A model generated the notes under the pieces. The model made no database searches and was not told where the DNA came from. It saw only the letters and a list, made by a program, of their open reading frames with translations. A program made the position numbers and the translations under genes. From Gammaproteobacteria bacterium (lineage in GTDB: Bacteria > Pseudomonadota > Gammaproteobacteria > Chromatiales > Chromatiaceae), in assembly GCA_006227775.1 (NCBI GenBank), contig SBFV01000331.1, forward strand, positions 1 through 18,335: 18,335 nt of DNA. Direction: 5' to 3'. Every line of letters begins with the position of its first letter. Positions within the stretch are counted from its first letter, which is position 1. Of this stretch, positions 1 through 7,861 are shown in pieces.

Positions 1-1
1 T

Positions 2-739
2 TTTCTCGGTCTCACCCTGGCCCTGGAGGTATGGCTCTGGTTCGCGGATATCCCCAGCTATTTGCTGCCGCGGCCCGCCGAGGTTTTCACCGCCCTCTAC
101 ACGGAGGGGGCGGACCTGACCCGCGCCATCCTCCGCACCAGCCTGGCCGCCAGCACTGGCCTGCTGGTGAGCGTCATTATCGGCGTGGCGGCGGCCATCG
201 GGCTCTCGATCAACGACTGGCTGCGGCGGGCCTTCTATCCCTACGCCGTCTTCTTCCAGACCGTCCCCATCATCGCCATCGCCCCCCTCCTGGTGATCTG
301 GCTTGGTTATGGGCTCAAGACCATCATCGCGGTCAGCTTCATCGTCTCGGTCTTTCCCATCATCGCCAATACCCTCAGCGGCCTGCTCTCGACGGATCCC
401 GCCTTGCGCGACCTCTTCCGGCTGCACCGGGCCGGAACCCTGACCACCCTGGTCAAGCTGCGCATCCCCGCCGCCCTGCCCCAGTTCCTGACCGGCCTGC
501 GGATCGCCTCGGGCCTGGCCGTCATCGGCGCCATCGTCGGTGAGTTCGTGGCGGACGACTACCGGGGGGGCGGGGGCATCGGCACGGTGGTCATGGTGGC
601 CATCAAGGAGTTGAACACCCCCAAGGTCTTCGCCGCGGTATTCATGGCCGCGCTCCTCGGCCTGGTCTTCTTCGCCCTGGTCAATCTGCTCGGCCGCCTC
701 ACCCGGCGGCATTGGCACATCGCGGAAACGCGGGAGTAA
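2..739 (+). CDS. ABC transporter permease, SsuC/TauC/ThiX-like (5' truncated by the window edge)
   Basis: Inner-membrane permease of an ABC importer in the BPD_transp_1 family, the group that includes sulfonate, taurine and thiamine-precursor permeases. The frame is open to the left edge, so the true start lies outside the window and about 245 residues are visible. Several hydrophobic segments are evident, for example around GLLVSVIIGVAAAIGLSI and ALLGLVFFALVNLLG. The cytoplasmic EAA-type loop that contacts the ATPase reads roughly RLHRAGTLTTLVKLRIPAALP, with the conserved Gly and the PAALP ending. Upstream sequence PSYLLPRPAEVF is typical for the N-terminal part of this family. The stop is 3 nt before the next start, so it is co-transcribed with the binding protein. 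The ATPase is not in the window. Family assignment is secure; the substrate cannot be read from the sequence. Confidence 0.9.
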   Translation, partial: FLGLTLALEVWLWFADIPSYLLPRPAEVFTALYTEGADLTRAILRTSLAASTGLLVSVIIGVAAAIGLSINDWLRRAFYPYAVFFQTVPIIAIAPLLVIWLGYGLKTIIAVSFIVSVFPIIANTLSGLLSTDPALRDLFRLHRAGTLTTLVKLRIPAALPQFLTGLRIASGLAVIGAIVGEFVADDYRGGGGIGTVVMVAIKELNTPKVFAAVFMAALLGLVFFALVNLLGRLTRRHWHIAETRE

Positions 740-742
740 CCC

Positions 743-1759
743 ATGCCGATCAATCCTGGACGGGAGATCCGACTCCTTCGCCAGCTCTTCACGCTTCTTC
801 TCCTTTGTTTCCTTCCTATCCTTCCGCCGCTCATGGCTGGCTGTTCCGGGGAGCAAGGCCAGGGCCCTGCGGGGGCCTCCGCCCCGGTCCTTCAGCAGAC
901 GGCCCTGCAGCTCAACTGGGTGCCGGAGCCTGAGTTCGGCGGCTATTACGCCGCCCGGGAAACAGGGGCCTTCGCCGCCGAGGGGCTGGAGGTCGATATA
1001 CGTCCCGGTGGTGCTCAGTCACCGGTGGAGCAGATGGTCGCCGCCGGGCAGGTGGAATTTGGTATCACCAGCGCCGACAGCCTGCTCATGGCCCGTGACC
1101 GGGGTGTCGATCTGGTGGCCATCTACGCCGGCTACCAGTCCTTCCCCGAGGGGATCATGGTCCACGCCAGCCGTGGCCTCAAGTCTTTGGCCGAGGTCTT
1201 TAAGGGTGGCACCCTGGCGGTCATCCCCGGGACCCCCTTCCTCAAGTTGCTGGACCGGGAATATGGCCTGGGCAGGATGAAGGTCGTGCCCCATGACAAC
1301 AATATCGCCCCCTTCCTCCAGGATCCCCTGATGGCTCAGCAATGCTTTGTCAGTTCCGAACCCATCGTCGCCCGCCATGCCGGGGCCAATCCCCAGGTCT
1401 TCATGCTCAGCGACATCGGCTTCAATCCGTACACGGGGGTGGTCTTCACCCGCCGCCAGACCCTGGAGGCCCATCCCGAGCGGGTCAGGACCCTGGTGCG
1501 GGCGGTGCGCCGCGGCTGGCAGGCCTATCTGGCGGATCCGGAGCCGGCCAATCGCCTGATGCACACCCTCAATCCGACTATGGCCGCGACCACCTTCGCC
1601 GAGGCTTCCCTGATTCAGGCCCCGCTGATCCGTGGCGGGCTCGCGGATGATCAGTTGGGGACCATGACCTTGGAGCGCTGGCGCAACCTGGCCGAGCTGC
1701 TCCAGGGTTTGGGCATCATCCAAGGGATCGAACCCGACCTGGCCTTCGTCAACCCCTGA
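743..1759 (+). CDS. ABC transporter substrate-binding lipoprotein, NMT1/THI5-like
   Basis: Periplasmic binding protein (338 aa) that should deliver a small ligand to the preceding permease. The N-terminus is a lipoprotein signal: basic start (residues 1-13), hydrophobic core (about 14-30), then LMAGC with the lipidated Cys at 34. The -3 residue is Met rather than the usual Leu. The mature part opens with LQLNWVPEPEFGGYYAARETGAF, matching the NMT1/THI5/SsuA fold start, where W-x-P and the GxYxA helix line the ligand site. The yeast THI5 CCCFC motif is absent. ThiY-like (pyrimidine precursor), sulfonate or another ligand are all possible. Start choice is supported by GGGAG about 7 nt upstream and the 3-nt gap from the permease. 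The next gene is 158 bp away and has its own likely promoter, so this is probably the last gene of the transporter operon. Confidence 0.88.
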   Translation: MPINPGREIRLLRQLFTLLLLCFLPILPPLMAGCSGEQGQGPAGASAPVLQQTALQLNWVPEPEFGGYYAARETGAFAAEGLEVDIRPGGAQSPVEQMVAAGQVEFGITSADSLLMARDRGVDLVAIYAGYQSFPEGIMVHASRGLKSLAEVFKGGTLAVIPGTPFLKLLDREYGLGRMKVVPHDNNIAPFLQDPLMAQQCFVSSEPIVARHAGANPQVFMLSDIGFNPYTGVVFTRRQTLEAHPERVRTLVRAVRRGWQAYLADPEPANRLMHTLNPTMAATTFAEASLIQAPLIRGGLADDQLGTMTLERWRNLAELLQGLGIIQGIEPDLAFVNP

Positions 1760-1867
1760 TTCGGGTCGGCGGACGCCATGCCCTTGGGTCCCTCCCACCC
1801 TGGGCCGAACCGAATGGCGCCGCCTTGCGATCTTGACTGGCCTGGCCGAAAACCCCACGGCTTCGGG

Positions 1868-1873
1868 TATACT
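1868..1873 (+). promoter_or_regulatory. Candidate sigma-70 -10 element upstream of the phytochrome gene
   Basis: TATACT, within GGGTATACTTG, lies 45 nt before the phytochrome start in the 158-bp gap after the ABC transporter gene. It matches TATAAT at five of six positions. There is no good -35 at 16-18 nt; TTGACT at 1833-1838 is too far away (29 nt). An activator-dependent or -10-driven promoter is plausible, but this is only a pattern match. No terminator was seen in this gap. Confidence 0.35.
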
Positions 1874-1917
1874 TGCCCACCCTTCATGGCGCCCGCTGAC
1901 CGACCGAGCCAATCCTC

Positions 1918-4050
1918 ATGAACAGAGAGCTGGATGTACGACCCGAAGTCGCCCCCCCAGTGGATCTATTCAGTTGTGATGAGGAGCCTATCCAAGTACC
2001 GGGCGCCATCCAGCGCTTCGGATTTCTTGTCGCCATGGACCACCAGGGGCGCGTCTTCCGCGTCAGCGAGAACCTTGACGAATTTCTTCCCCTTGCCCCC
2101 GCCAGGGCCTTGGGGCAAAGCGTCGAATCCGTCCTCGGAGAAGAGGTCGGTTTCCGCTGTCGTGCCTTCCTCGCCGCCCAGCGGCGTCCCCCGGACGATG
2201 ATCCGCTGCCGATCTTCGATGCCCAACTGCCAGGCACCCGCAACCTCTTCACCCTCAGCCTGGCCAGCTCCCCCGGGGGTCTGATCATCGAGTGCGAACC
2301 CTGCTCCCGGGACCCCGCCGCTTACATCAATATGCTGCGGCGGATTACCGAGAGCTGCGACCGCTTGCGCCAGACGCGGACCTCGCTGGAGCTGGTACAA
2401 ACCGCCGCTCGCATTTTCGCCAATCGCACCCGCTATCACTACACCCTGGTGTATCGCTTCGATGGGAAGATGAACGGCGAGGTCATCGCCGAGGTCGTGA
2501 ACGGGGTCGAGCCCCGCTGGCTGGGACATCACTTTCCCCATACCGATATCCCCCTCCAGGCCCGCGCCCTTTATCTCCGTAATCTGATCCGCATGATCGC
2601 GGATGTGGAGTATCAACCCTCCCCCCTCCTGGGCCTGAGCGACGAGGCGCTTGAACCCTTGGATCTTAGCGATACCATGCTGCGCAGTGTCTCGCCCATT
2701 CACCTCGAATATCTGCGCAACATGGGCGTGCGGGCAACCCTGACCCTGTCCCTGATCGTAGAGGACCGTCTTTGGGGCTTGATCGTCTGTCATCATCACC
2801 AGCCCCACTACCCGCCCCGCTCCCTGCGCCTTTTCTGCGACCAGATGGCCCAGTTTCTGTCCCTGGAGCTGCAAAACCTCCTTGCCTGGGAGCATCGCCA
2901 GGCCAGCGCGGGGCTGAAGCGCCAGGTGGACGGCATCATGGCCCGTCTGCGGGCTAGCGAAGACATGGGCGCGGCCCTGCGGGATTCCCCCGAACTGCTA
3001 TCCGCCTGGGAGGCCGATACCTTCGAAATCGTGCTCCATGGCGAGCGAACCCTGCTGGGGCGTCACTTGCCCCCGGACCTGTCCGGCGCCATCGCCGCCG
3101 GGTTACGGCAAGCCAATGCGGGCCAGGACCACGGTCAGGCCTGCGCCTTGGACCGTATTGCCCCTCTGCTGGTGGAACGGGATCTGCCTCCCGACGGAGT
3201 GGCGGGTGCCCTCTTTCTGCCGCTTAGCGATGGCGGTGAGGATTATCTCCTCTGGTTACGCCCGGAGCAGATCCAGCGCATCAAATGGGCCGGGGAGGCC
3301 GCCAAGGATACCGCCGAGGCCGGGACGCAACTGCCGGCGCGTCTGACGCCCCGGGCCTCCTTCGCCACCTGGATCACGGAAGTCCGCGGCGCCAGTCTCG
3401 CCTGGACGCCCGCCCAGCGCGAGGCCGCGGGATATCTGGGCCAGGTGATTCGCAACCAGCTCGCCACCGAGGTCAAACTCAGTCGGGAACGGGAGGCTTT
3501 GAGCCGTCGCATGGCCTTGTTCGATGTCCTTACCGGCTTGCCCAACCGCGTGCTGCTCATGGACCGCATGCAGGTCGCCATCGCCCGCGTCCAGCGGCAA
3601 AGGGGAGCCCTGGCCGTCTGTTTCATCGATCTCGACCGGTTCAAGCCGGTGAATGATCGCTATGGCCATGACGAGGGCGACGCCGTCCTGCGGTTAGTGG
3701 CGGAGCGGCTGGTTCGGCAGTTGCGCCAGTGCGATACCCTGGCCAGGATCGGTGGGGATGAATTCGTCGCCCTTATCGAGGATATCGGTGGCCAGGGGGA
3801 AGATCGGGTCATGGCCAATGCCGCGGCGGTGGCGGTCAAGCTCATTCAGGCCCTGAACGAACCTCTGGGAGTGGAGGATCGCCACCATCAGGTCGGCGCC
3901 AGTATCGGTATCGCCTGCTGTCCGACTCTGGGCACGGACCCCCGTGAGCTGCTGCGCGCCGCCGATCTGGCCATGTACCTGGCCAAACAGGGTGGCGCCA
4001 ATCCCGCCTTTGCCCTGCCAGGAATACCCCTTCAGACGCCCCTCCCGTAG
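1918..4050 (+). CDS. bphP: Bacteriophytochrome-diguanylate cyclase (PAS-GAF-PHY-GGDEF)
   Basis: A 710-aa red/far-red photoreceptor fused to a c-di-GMP-producing output, the same architecture as IsPadC of Idiomarina. PAS: Cys20 in SCDEEPIQVPGAIQRFG is at the biliverdin-attachment position of bacteriophytochromes. GAF (about 145-320): YRFDGKMNGEVIAE; PHTDIP with Asp210; SPIHLEYLRNMGV with His262 (equivalent to His260 of DrBphP); and CHHH at 291-294. PHY tongue: PRASF at 478-482, the conserved PRxSF motif. GGDEF (about 535-700): DVLTGLPNR, GGDEF at 612-616, and an RxxD inhibitory site (RQCD, 603-606) with the usual 5-residue spacing, so activity and product inhibition are both predicted. There is no EAL or histidine kinase domain. 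Non-consensus points are QVPGAIQRFG (usual HxPGxIQPHG) and PHTDIP (usual PASDIP). The start lacks a clear Shine-Dalgarno. No haem oxygenase gene lies in the window. Confidence 0.93.
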   Translation: MNRELDVRPEVAPPVDLFSCDEEPIQVPGAIQRFGFLVAMDHQGRVFRVSENLDEFLPLAPARALGQSVESVLGEEVGFRCRAFLAAQRRPPDDDPLPIFDAQLPGTRNLFTLSLASSPGGLIIECEPCSRDPAAYINMLRRITESCDRLRQTRTSLELVQTAARIFANRTRYHYTLVYRFDGKMNGEVIAEVVNGVEPRWLGHHFPHTDIPLQARALYLRNLIRMIADVEYQPSPLLGLSDEALEPLDLSDTMLRSVSPIHLEYLRNMGVRATLTLSLIVEDRLWGLIVCHHHQPHYPPRSLRLFCDQMAQFLSLELQNLLAWEHRQASAGLKRQVDGIMARLRASEDMGAALRDSPELLSAWEADTFEIVLHGERTLLGRHLPPDLSGAIAAGLRQANAGQDHGQACALDRIAPLLVERDLPPDGVAGALFLPLSDGGEDYLLWLRPEQIQRIKWAGEAAKDTAEAGTQLPARLTPRASFATWITEVRGASLAWTPAQREAAGYLGQVIRNQLATEVKLSREREALSRRMALFDVLTGLPNRVLLMDRMQVAIARVQRQRGALAVCFIDLDRFKPVNDRYGHDEGDAVLRLVAERLVRQLRQCDTLARIGGDEFVALIEDIGGQGEDRVMANAAAVAVKLIQALNEPLGVEDRHHQVGASIGIACCPTLGTDPRELLRAADLAMYLAKQGGANPAFALPGIPLQTPLP

Positions 4051-4084
4051 CGATCCATTAACGGTGGCGATCCCTCATTTGGAG

Positions 4085-4112
4085 AGATCGATGAAGATCG
4101 ATCCAGATCGAT
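4085..4112. repeat. Three AGATCGAT direct repeats at exact 10-bp spacing
   Basis: AGATCGAT occurs at 4085-4092, 4095-4102 and 4105-4112, separated by the dinucleotides GA and CC, so each copy falls on the same face of the DNA helix. A partial TTTGATCGG follows at 4113-4121. It starts 34 bp after the phytochrome stop and about 345 bp before the molybdoenzyme start. Spacing of this kind is typical of operators bound by tandem regulator dimers; which protein binds is unknown. Confidence 0.6.
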
Positions 4113-4160
4113 GTTTGATCGGCGTCAAATCACCCTTTTCATAAATCCGTCATACTAGGT

Positions 4161-4195
4161 GCCAGCTGGAGACTGTCTCCACCAACCTCGCTGGC
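4161..4195. promoter_or_regulatory. Nested inverted repeat: 15-bp palindrome inside a 6-bp outer repeat
   Basis: TGGAGAC-T-GTCTCCA (4167-4181) has perfect 7-bp arms around one central base. It is enclosed by GCCAGC (4161-4166) and GCTGGC (4190-4195), also a perfect inverted pair. It could be a dimeric regulator site, or a stem-loop if the transcript begins upstream. Confidence 0.5.
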
Positions 4196-4201
4196 GTTGC
4201 C

Positions 4202-4228
4202 ATCGGGGCCATCATCACCATCCCCGAT
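4202..4228. repeat. Inverted repeat with 7-bp arms ATCGGGG / CCCCGAT
   Basis: The arms at 4202-4208 and 4222-4228 are perfectly complementary around a 13-nt loop. It follows the previous palindrome by 6 bp, so the two together could form adjacent hairpins in a leader RNA. No U-tract follows, so it does not look like an intrinsic terminator. Confidence 0.45.
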
Positions 4229-4287
4229 ACATTTCGGTTTTCGGTCAGCTCCATGAGGATCGGGGGAGGGTCTGGCGGGGGGCGACC

Positions 4288-4328
4288 GCGGGGAGGTGGT
4301 CATCAAGCCTACAGGGACCTTTCCCCGC
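4288..4328. repeat. Inverted repeat GCGGGGA-GGT / ACC-TT-TCCCCGC
   Basis: A 7-bp GC-rich stem (GCGGGGA at 4288-4294 with TCCCCGC at 4322-4328) is extended by GGT/ACC across a 2-nt bulge and encloses a loop of about 19 nt. No poly-T follows. It is part of the same structured stretch preceding the molybdoenzyme gene. Confidence 0.4.
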
Positions 4329-4442
4329 ATGCCTCGCCTGACGCTGCCCGATCCGGTAAATCCGGAAATCGAATTGCGGTGTCTCTGTAAAACCATAAGA
4401 AATACAACCGGTAGCTGTACCTCCGGCTAGTATCCACCCTGA

Positions 4443-4448
4443 GGAGGT
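4443..4448 (+). promoter_or_regulatory. Near-perfect ribosome binding site of the molybdoenzyme gene
   Basis: GGAGGT, within GAGGAGGT, lies 7 nt before the ATG at 4456. It is much stronger than the sites before most other genes here and fixes the start of the Tat signal peptide. Confidence 0.8.
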
Positions 4449-4455
4449 ATTCGCC

Positions 4456-7227
4456 ATGGCCTGGAGCCTACCGCGTTTGTCGCGCCGTACTTTTCTCAAA
4501 ACCACCGGCTACGGCACCGCGGGTCTCGGTCTGTTGTCCCCCCTGCCCAGCCTGGTGAACCAGGCCCTCGCCACGGACGAGGAGGTAAAGGAGGAGGTGA
4601 GTTACAGCATCTGTAACTTCTGTTCCTCCCTGTGCAACATCCGCGTCACTACCCATACCCAGGGTGGCGACAAACGTATCGTCAAGCTGGACGGCAACCC
4701 CCATTCGACCCTGAATCGCGGCAAGATCTGCGCCCGCGGCCAGGCCGGGCTGCGCCAGACCTACGACAGCGACCGCATCAAGACCCCCCTCATCCGGGTC
4801 GAGGGCAGCCGGCGCGGCGAGTACAAGTTCCGCCAGGCGACCTGGGAGGAGGCCTGGGACTACATCGCCAAAAGGCAGGCGGCGGCCGGTATCAAGCCCT
4901 GGGAATGGACCATGGTGGGCGGCTGGACCTCCTGCGTTTTCTACATGAACTGGGCGGTGCCTTTCGCCATGGCCAACCAGGTGCCCAATATCGTCGCCTC
5001 CCCCATGCAGCACTGCGTCACCACCGGCCACCTGGGCACGGACCTGGTCACGGGTAACTTCAACATCCATGACGAGGTGCTACCTGACTTCGATCATGCC
5101 AAGTACATTCTGCTGGTGGGTAACAATGCTTCCATCGGCGCCGTGTCCACTTGCCGCATGGTGCGCTTCGCCCAGGGGCGCAAGAATGGCGCCAAGATTG
5201 TCGCCCTGGACCCACGCTGCTCGGAAACCGCCGCCAAGGCCGACGAGTGGATTCAGCTCCGCCCCGGCACCGACCTGGCCTTCATGCTGGCGCTGATGCG
5301 CACCCTCATGCAGGAGGGACTGTACGACGCCGATTTCCTGCGCCGCCATACCAACATGCCCTTCCTGCTCGCCCGTGACGAACAGGGTGAGTGGCGCCAA
5401 GTGACGGATGACCAGGGCCGGCCCCTGGTGGTGGAAGAGGACTCGACCCGGTTGCGGACGCTGAATAAATTCAGCAACCTCAATCACAAGGATGTCGAGG
5501 GTAATACCTTCTCCCCCGGCCTGCGGGTCCCGGACGACTTTCAGATGGAGGGACGGCCGGTCAGGACCGTGTTTCAGGCCCAACTCGAGGAGTTGGAACC
5601 TTATACCGCCGATTGGGCGGCAGAGATCACCGGCATCCCGGTCGCGACCATCGCCCGCATCGCCCGCGAATTCGGCACCACCCGCCCGGCCATCGTCGAT
5701 CCTGGCTGGCACGGCGCACGCTTCGGCAATGTGATGATGCTGCGGCGGGTGCAGGCCATGGTCCAGGCCCTGACGGGCGGTCTCGATGCCGTGGGCGGCT
5801 GGATGAACTCCGGGGAACTGCATCACAAGGCCCATCAGATGTTCCAGGCCATGGACCGGGGCTACGAAATGGGCGCGCCCCTGGCCAATCTGGCCGGCAT
5901 GGCCTTCGCCAAGATGGTGATCGGCGCCGTCTCCCAGGGCGAAAACTTCTCCCATGGCCACCCTGGCTGGTCCTGGGCCTGGAGCGCCCAGGAGAAGGCG
6001 GCGGGGCGCTTCAACGTCGCCTTGCCGGTGATGACCGACACCGGGCTGCGCGAGTCGGTGGAGGGCAAGCTCCAGTTCCAGGGCGAGCCCTACCTGACCC
6101 GCGCCTTCATCATCAATGCCGCCAACCCGGTACGCCACTACTACCCGGACAGTTACTGGAAGGAGACGTTGAGCCATCCCAACGTGGAACTGGTGGTCAT
6201 GGTGGAGGTGCTGCCTTCGGATACGACCCCCTACGCCGACGTCATCCTGCCCAACACCACCTATCTCGAGCGCAACGAACCCACCCTCTATGGTAATGGG
6301 GTCAATCACGACCTGGCCCTCACCACCCGCTACGCCGCCATCGACCCCCTCTACGACACCGAGGAGACAGCGGACATCCTGCTCAAGCTGACCGGGATCA
6401 TCAGCGGCAACCGGGATGGTTTCCTCGACTGGGTCGAGAAACTGACCGGGCTCAAGGCGGCGCCGGTGCGGGCCGCCCACGCCGAACTCCAGAAGACGCA
6501 GCAGAAGGGGGCCTTCGCCGCCGCCTGCCGCCAGGTCTCCTTCGCCCAGACCGCGGCCCGCCTGGGCACGACACCGGAAGCTATCGACGCCGTGCTGCGG
6601 GACAAGGGGATCTATGCGGAGGAGGGCAAGGACCAGATCCTGGCCCACTGGGGCATGCCGCGCCAGATGCCGGTGCCGACCGACAGCGGCCGGGTGGAGT
6701 TCTACAGCCCCATGCTGCGTGGCCTGCGCGATGCCGGCCACAGCGCGCCCAACTTCAGCGTCCTGGCCACCTGGATCGCCCCCGAATACCACGAGGGTCA
6801 GCCGGCCACGGCACCCCTGGCGGCGGACGAGTTCTACTTCTCCTATGGCAAGACCCCGACCGTCTCTCATGGCTCCACCAACAGCAACAACCCGGTGCTG
6901 GCGGGGATCAATCACTTCAAGCGGGATATCTACCAGGGGGTGTGGATCCACCCGGAACGGGCGGCCAAACTGCTGATCCGCGACGGGGACGCCATCCGCC
7001 TCATCAACACCCGCTCCGGCCAGGAGACCGGCGGCAAGGCCCATGTCACCCGCCTGGTGCAGCGCGACACCCTCTTCATCTATTCCGCCTTCGGGGTGGA
7101 AAACCCGGCCCTGTCCCGCACCCAGGGGGAAGGCACCGCCACCAACAAGCTGATCCCCTATCAGGTGGAACCGGTGGTGGCGGGTTTCCGCTCCCAGGAG
7201 TTCACCATCAAAGTGGCCAAGGCCTAA
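4456..7227 (+). CDS. Tat-exported molybdopterin oxidoreductase, catalytic subunit (PsrA/PhsA/TtrA-like)
   Basis: The 923-aa catalytic subunit of a complex iron-sulfur molybdoenzyme (DMSO reductase superfamily). The N-terminus carries a Tat signal, SRRTFLKTTG (twin Arg 10-11), with a hydrophobic stretch to about 39, so the enzyme is periplasmic. A [4Fe-4S] site follows: C53-x2-C56-x3-C60-x31-C92. Cys187 in PMQHCVTTGHLGT is at the position that ligates Mo in PsrA, PhsA and related enzymes. Later hallmarks are YADVILPNTTYLERNEPT and the C-terminal pterin-binding domain starting near FSYGKTPTVSHGSTNSNNP. It is followed closely by a four-cluster FeS subunit and an NrfD subunit, the PsrABC/TtrABC layout. 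The likely reaction is two-electron oxo or sulfur chemistry coupled to the quinone pool. Polysulfide, thiosulfate, tetrathionate, sulfite or arsenic substrates, and the direction of turnover, cannot be settled from motifs alone. Confidence 0.93.
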   Translation: MAWSLPRLSRRTFLKTTGYGTAGLGLLSPLPSLVNQALATDEEVKEEVSYSICNFCSSLCNIRVTTHTQGGDKRIVKLDGNPHSTLNRGKICARGQAGLRQTYDSDRIKTPLIRVEGSRRGEYKFRQATWEEAWDYIAKRQAAAGIKPWEWTMVGGWTSCVFYMNWAVPFAMANQVPNIVASPMQHCVTTGHLGTDLVTGNFNIHDEVLPDFDHAKYILLVGNNASIGAVSTCRMVRFAQGRKNGAKIVALDPRCSETAAKADEWIQLRPGTDLAFMLALMRTLMQEGLYDADFLRRHTNMPFLLARDEQGEWRQVTDDQGRPLVVEEDSTRLRTLNKFSNLNHKDVEGNTFSPGLRVPDDFQMEGRPVRTVFQAQLEELEPYTADWAAEITGIPVATIARIAREFGTTRPAIVDPGWHGARFGNVMMLRRVQAMVQALTGGLDAVGGWMNSGELHHKAHQMFQAMDRGYEMGAPLANLAGMAFAKMVIGAVSQGENFSHGHPGWSWAWSAQEKAAGRFNVALPVMTDTGLRESVEGKLQFQGEPYLTRAFIINAANPVRHYYPDSYWKETLSHPNVELVVMVEVLPSDTTPYADVILPNTTYLERNEPTLYGNGVNHDLALTTRYAAIDPLYDTEETADILLKLTGIISGNRDGFLDWVEKLTGLKAAPVRAAHAELQKTQQKGAFAAACRQVSFAQTAARLGTTPEAIDAVLRDKGIYAEEGKDQILAHWGMPRQMPVPTDSGRVEFYSPMLRGLRDAGHSAPNFSVLATWIAPEYHEGQPATAPLAADEFYFSYGKTPTVSHGSTNSNNPVLAGINHFKRDIYQGVWIHPERAAKLLIRDGDAIRLINTRSGQETGGKAHVTRLVQRDTLFIYSAFGVENPALSRTQGEGTATNKLIPYQVEPVVAGFRSQEFTIKVAKA

Positions 7228-7242
7228 GAGGAGACCGCGACA

Positions 7243-7860
7243 ATGACGCACTATGCCATGGTCATCGACCTCAATACCTGCGTCGGCTGCAATGCCTGCA
7301 TGGCCGCCTGTGCCCTGGAGAACCAGTCCCCGGTGTGGGATGAGCACAAGTGGCGCACCTATGTCCACGATAAGGAGATCGGGGTCGGCAGCGACGTGCA
7401 CCGGCGCTTCTTCCCCCGCCTCTGCAACCACTGCGACAATCCGCCCTGCATGAGCGTCTGCCCCACCGGCGCCACTTACAAGAAGGCCAACGGCATCGTC
7501 ATGGTGAATCCGGACTGGTGCATGGGCTGCGGCGCCTGCGCCCTGGCCTGTCCCTACCATGCCCGGATTCCCATCACCTACGGCGACGTGGCCCAGGGCC
7601 GGGAGTTTTACGGCTCCGACTACCGGCGCTCCAGCCCCAGCATGGACAAGTGCTCCTTCTGCGACCATCGGGTGGAGAAGGGCCTCAAACCGGCCTGCGT
7701 CGAGACCTGCGTCGGTTCCTCGCGCCAGTTTGGCAATCTGGACGACCCAAACGACCCGGTGACGCGGATGGTCGCCAGCGGGGTGGCCAGGCCGCTGATG
7801 CCCCACATCGGCACCCGGCCCAATGTCTTCTACATCGACGACCTCAAGTGGAGGGGCTGA
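7243..7860 (+). CDS. Four-cluster [4Fe-4S] electron-transfer subunit (PsrB/TtrB/DmsB family)
   Basis: A 205-aa ferredoxin-like subunit that carries electrons between the molybdenum subunit and the membrane subunit. All sixteen cluster cysteines are present: C13, C16, C19, C23; C61, C64, C69, C73; C93, C96, C99, C103; and C137, C140, C152, C156. The motifs CVGCNACMAAC, CNHCDNPPCMSVC and CMGCGACALACPYHAR are textbook for this family. There is no signal peptide of its own, so co-export with the Tat-tagged catalytic subunit is expected. The start is supported by AGAGGAGA about 10 nt upstream and the 15-nt gap after the catalytic gene. Length is close to PsrB and somewhat shorter than TtrB. Family assignment is very secure; the substrate of the complex is not indicated by this subunit. 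Confidence 0.95.
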   Translation: MTHYAMVIDLNTCVGCNACMAACALENQSPVWDEHKWRTYVHDKEIGVGSDVHRRFFPRLCNHCDNPPCMSVCPTGATYKKANGIVMVNPDWCMGCGACALACPYHARIPITYGDVAQGREFYGSDYRRSSPSMDKCSFCDHRVEKGLKPACVETCVGSSRQFGNLDDPNDPVTRMVASGVARPLMPHIGTRPNVFYIDDLKWRG

Positions 7861-7861
7861 G

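Larger units (their letters stand above)
4051..4455. other. 405-bp intergenic region before the molybdoenzyme operon
   Basis: No convincing gene lies here. It is AT-richer than its neighbours at 4050-4160 and 4360-4410. It holds three phased AGATCGAT repeats, inverted repeats at 4161-4195, 4202-4228 and 4288-4328, a smaller one near 4410-4430, and the ribosome binding site of the next gene. TTGCGG at 4375-4380 followed about 16 nt later by TAAGAA is a weak promoter-like pair. This is the likely control region of the molybdoenzyme operon. Confidence 0.7.

Noticed and set aside
1833..1838. TTGACT as the -35 partner of TATACT at 1868 before the phytochrome gene
   Set aside because: The spacer is 29 nt, far outside the 16-18 nt range, so the two are not called as one promoter.
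1019..1912. 297-codon minus-strand frame opposite the substrate-binding protein
   Set aside because: It is antisense to a clear lipoprotein gene and has low-information Gly/His/Asp-rich composition typical of shadow frames.
4084..4121. Plasmid-type iterons or an origin of replication
   Set aside because: There are only three short copies, with no replication initiator gene and no DnaA-box cluster nearby; a regulatory site is simpler.
4145..4387. Open frame on + (downstream of the in-frame TAA at 4142-4144) with a hydrophobic stretch reading like GVAIGAIITIPDTF
   Set aside because: It has no ATG or GTG start before 4253, is preceded by an in-frame stop, lies over the inverted repeats, and turns into Gly/Arg/Pro-rich sequence. 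It could be a gene remnant, but nothing recognisable supports that.
4051..4455. A molybdenum-cofactor riboswitch upstream of the molybdoenzyme
   Set aside because: The position and hairpins are suggestive, but I could not match the motif's conserved bases by eye, so only the inverted repeats are reported.
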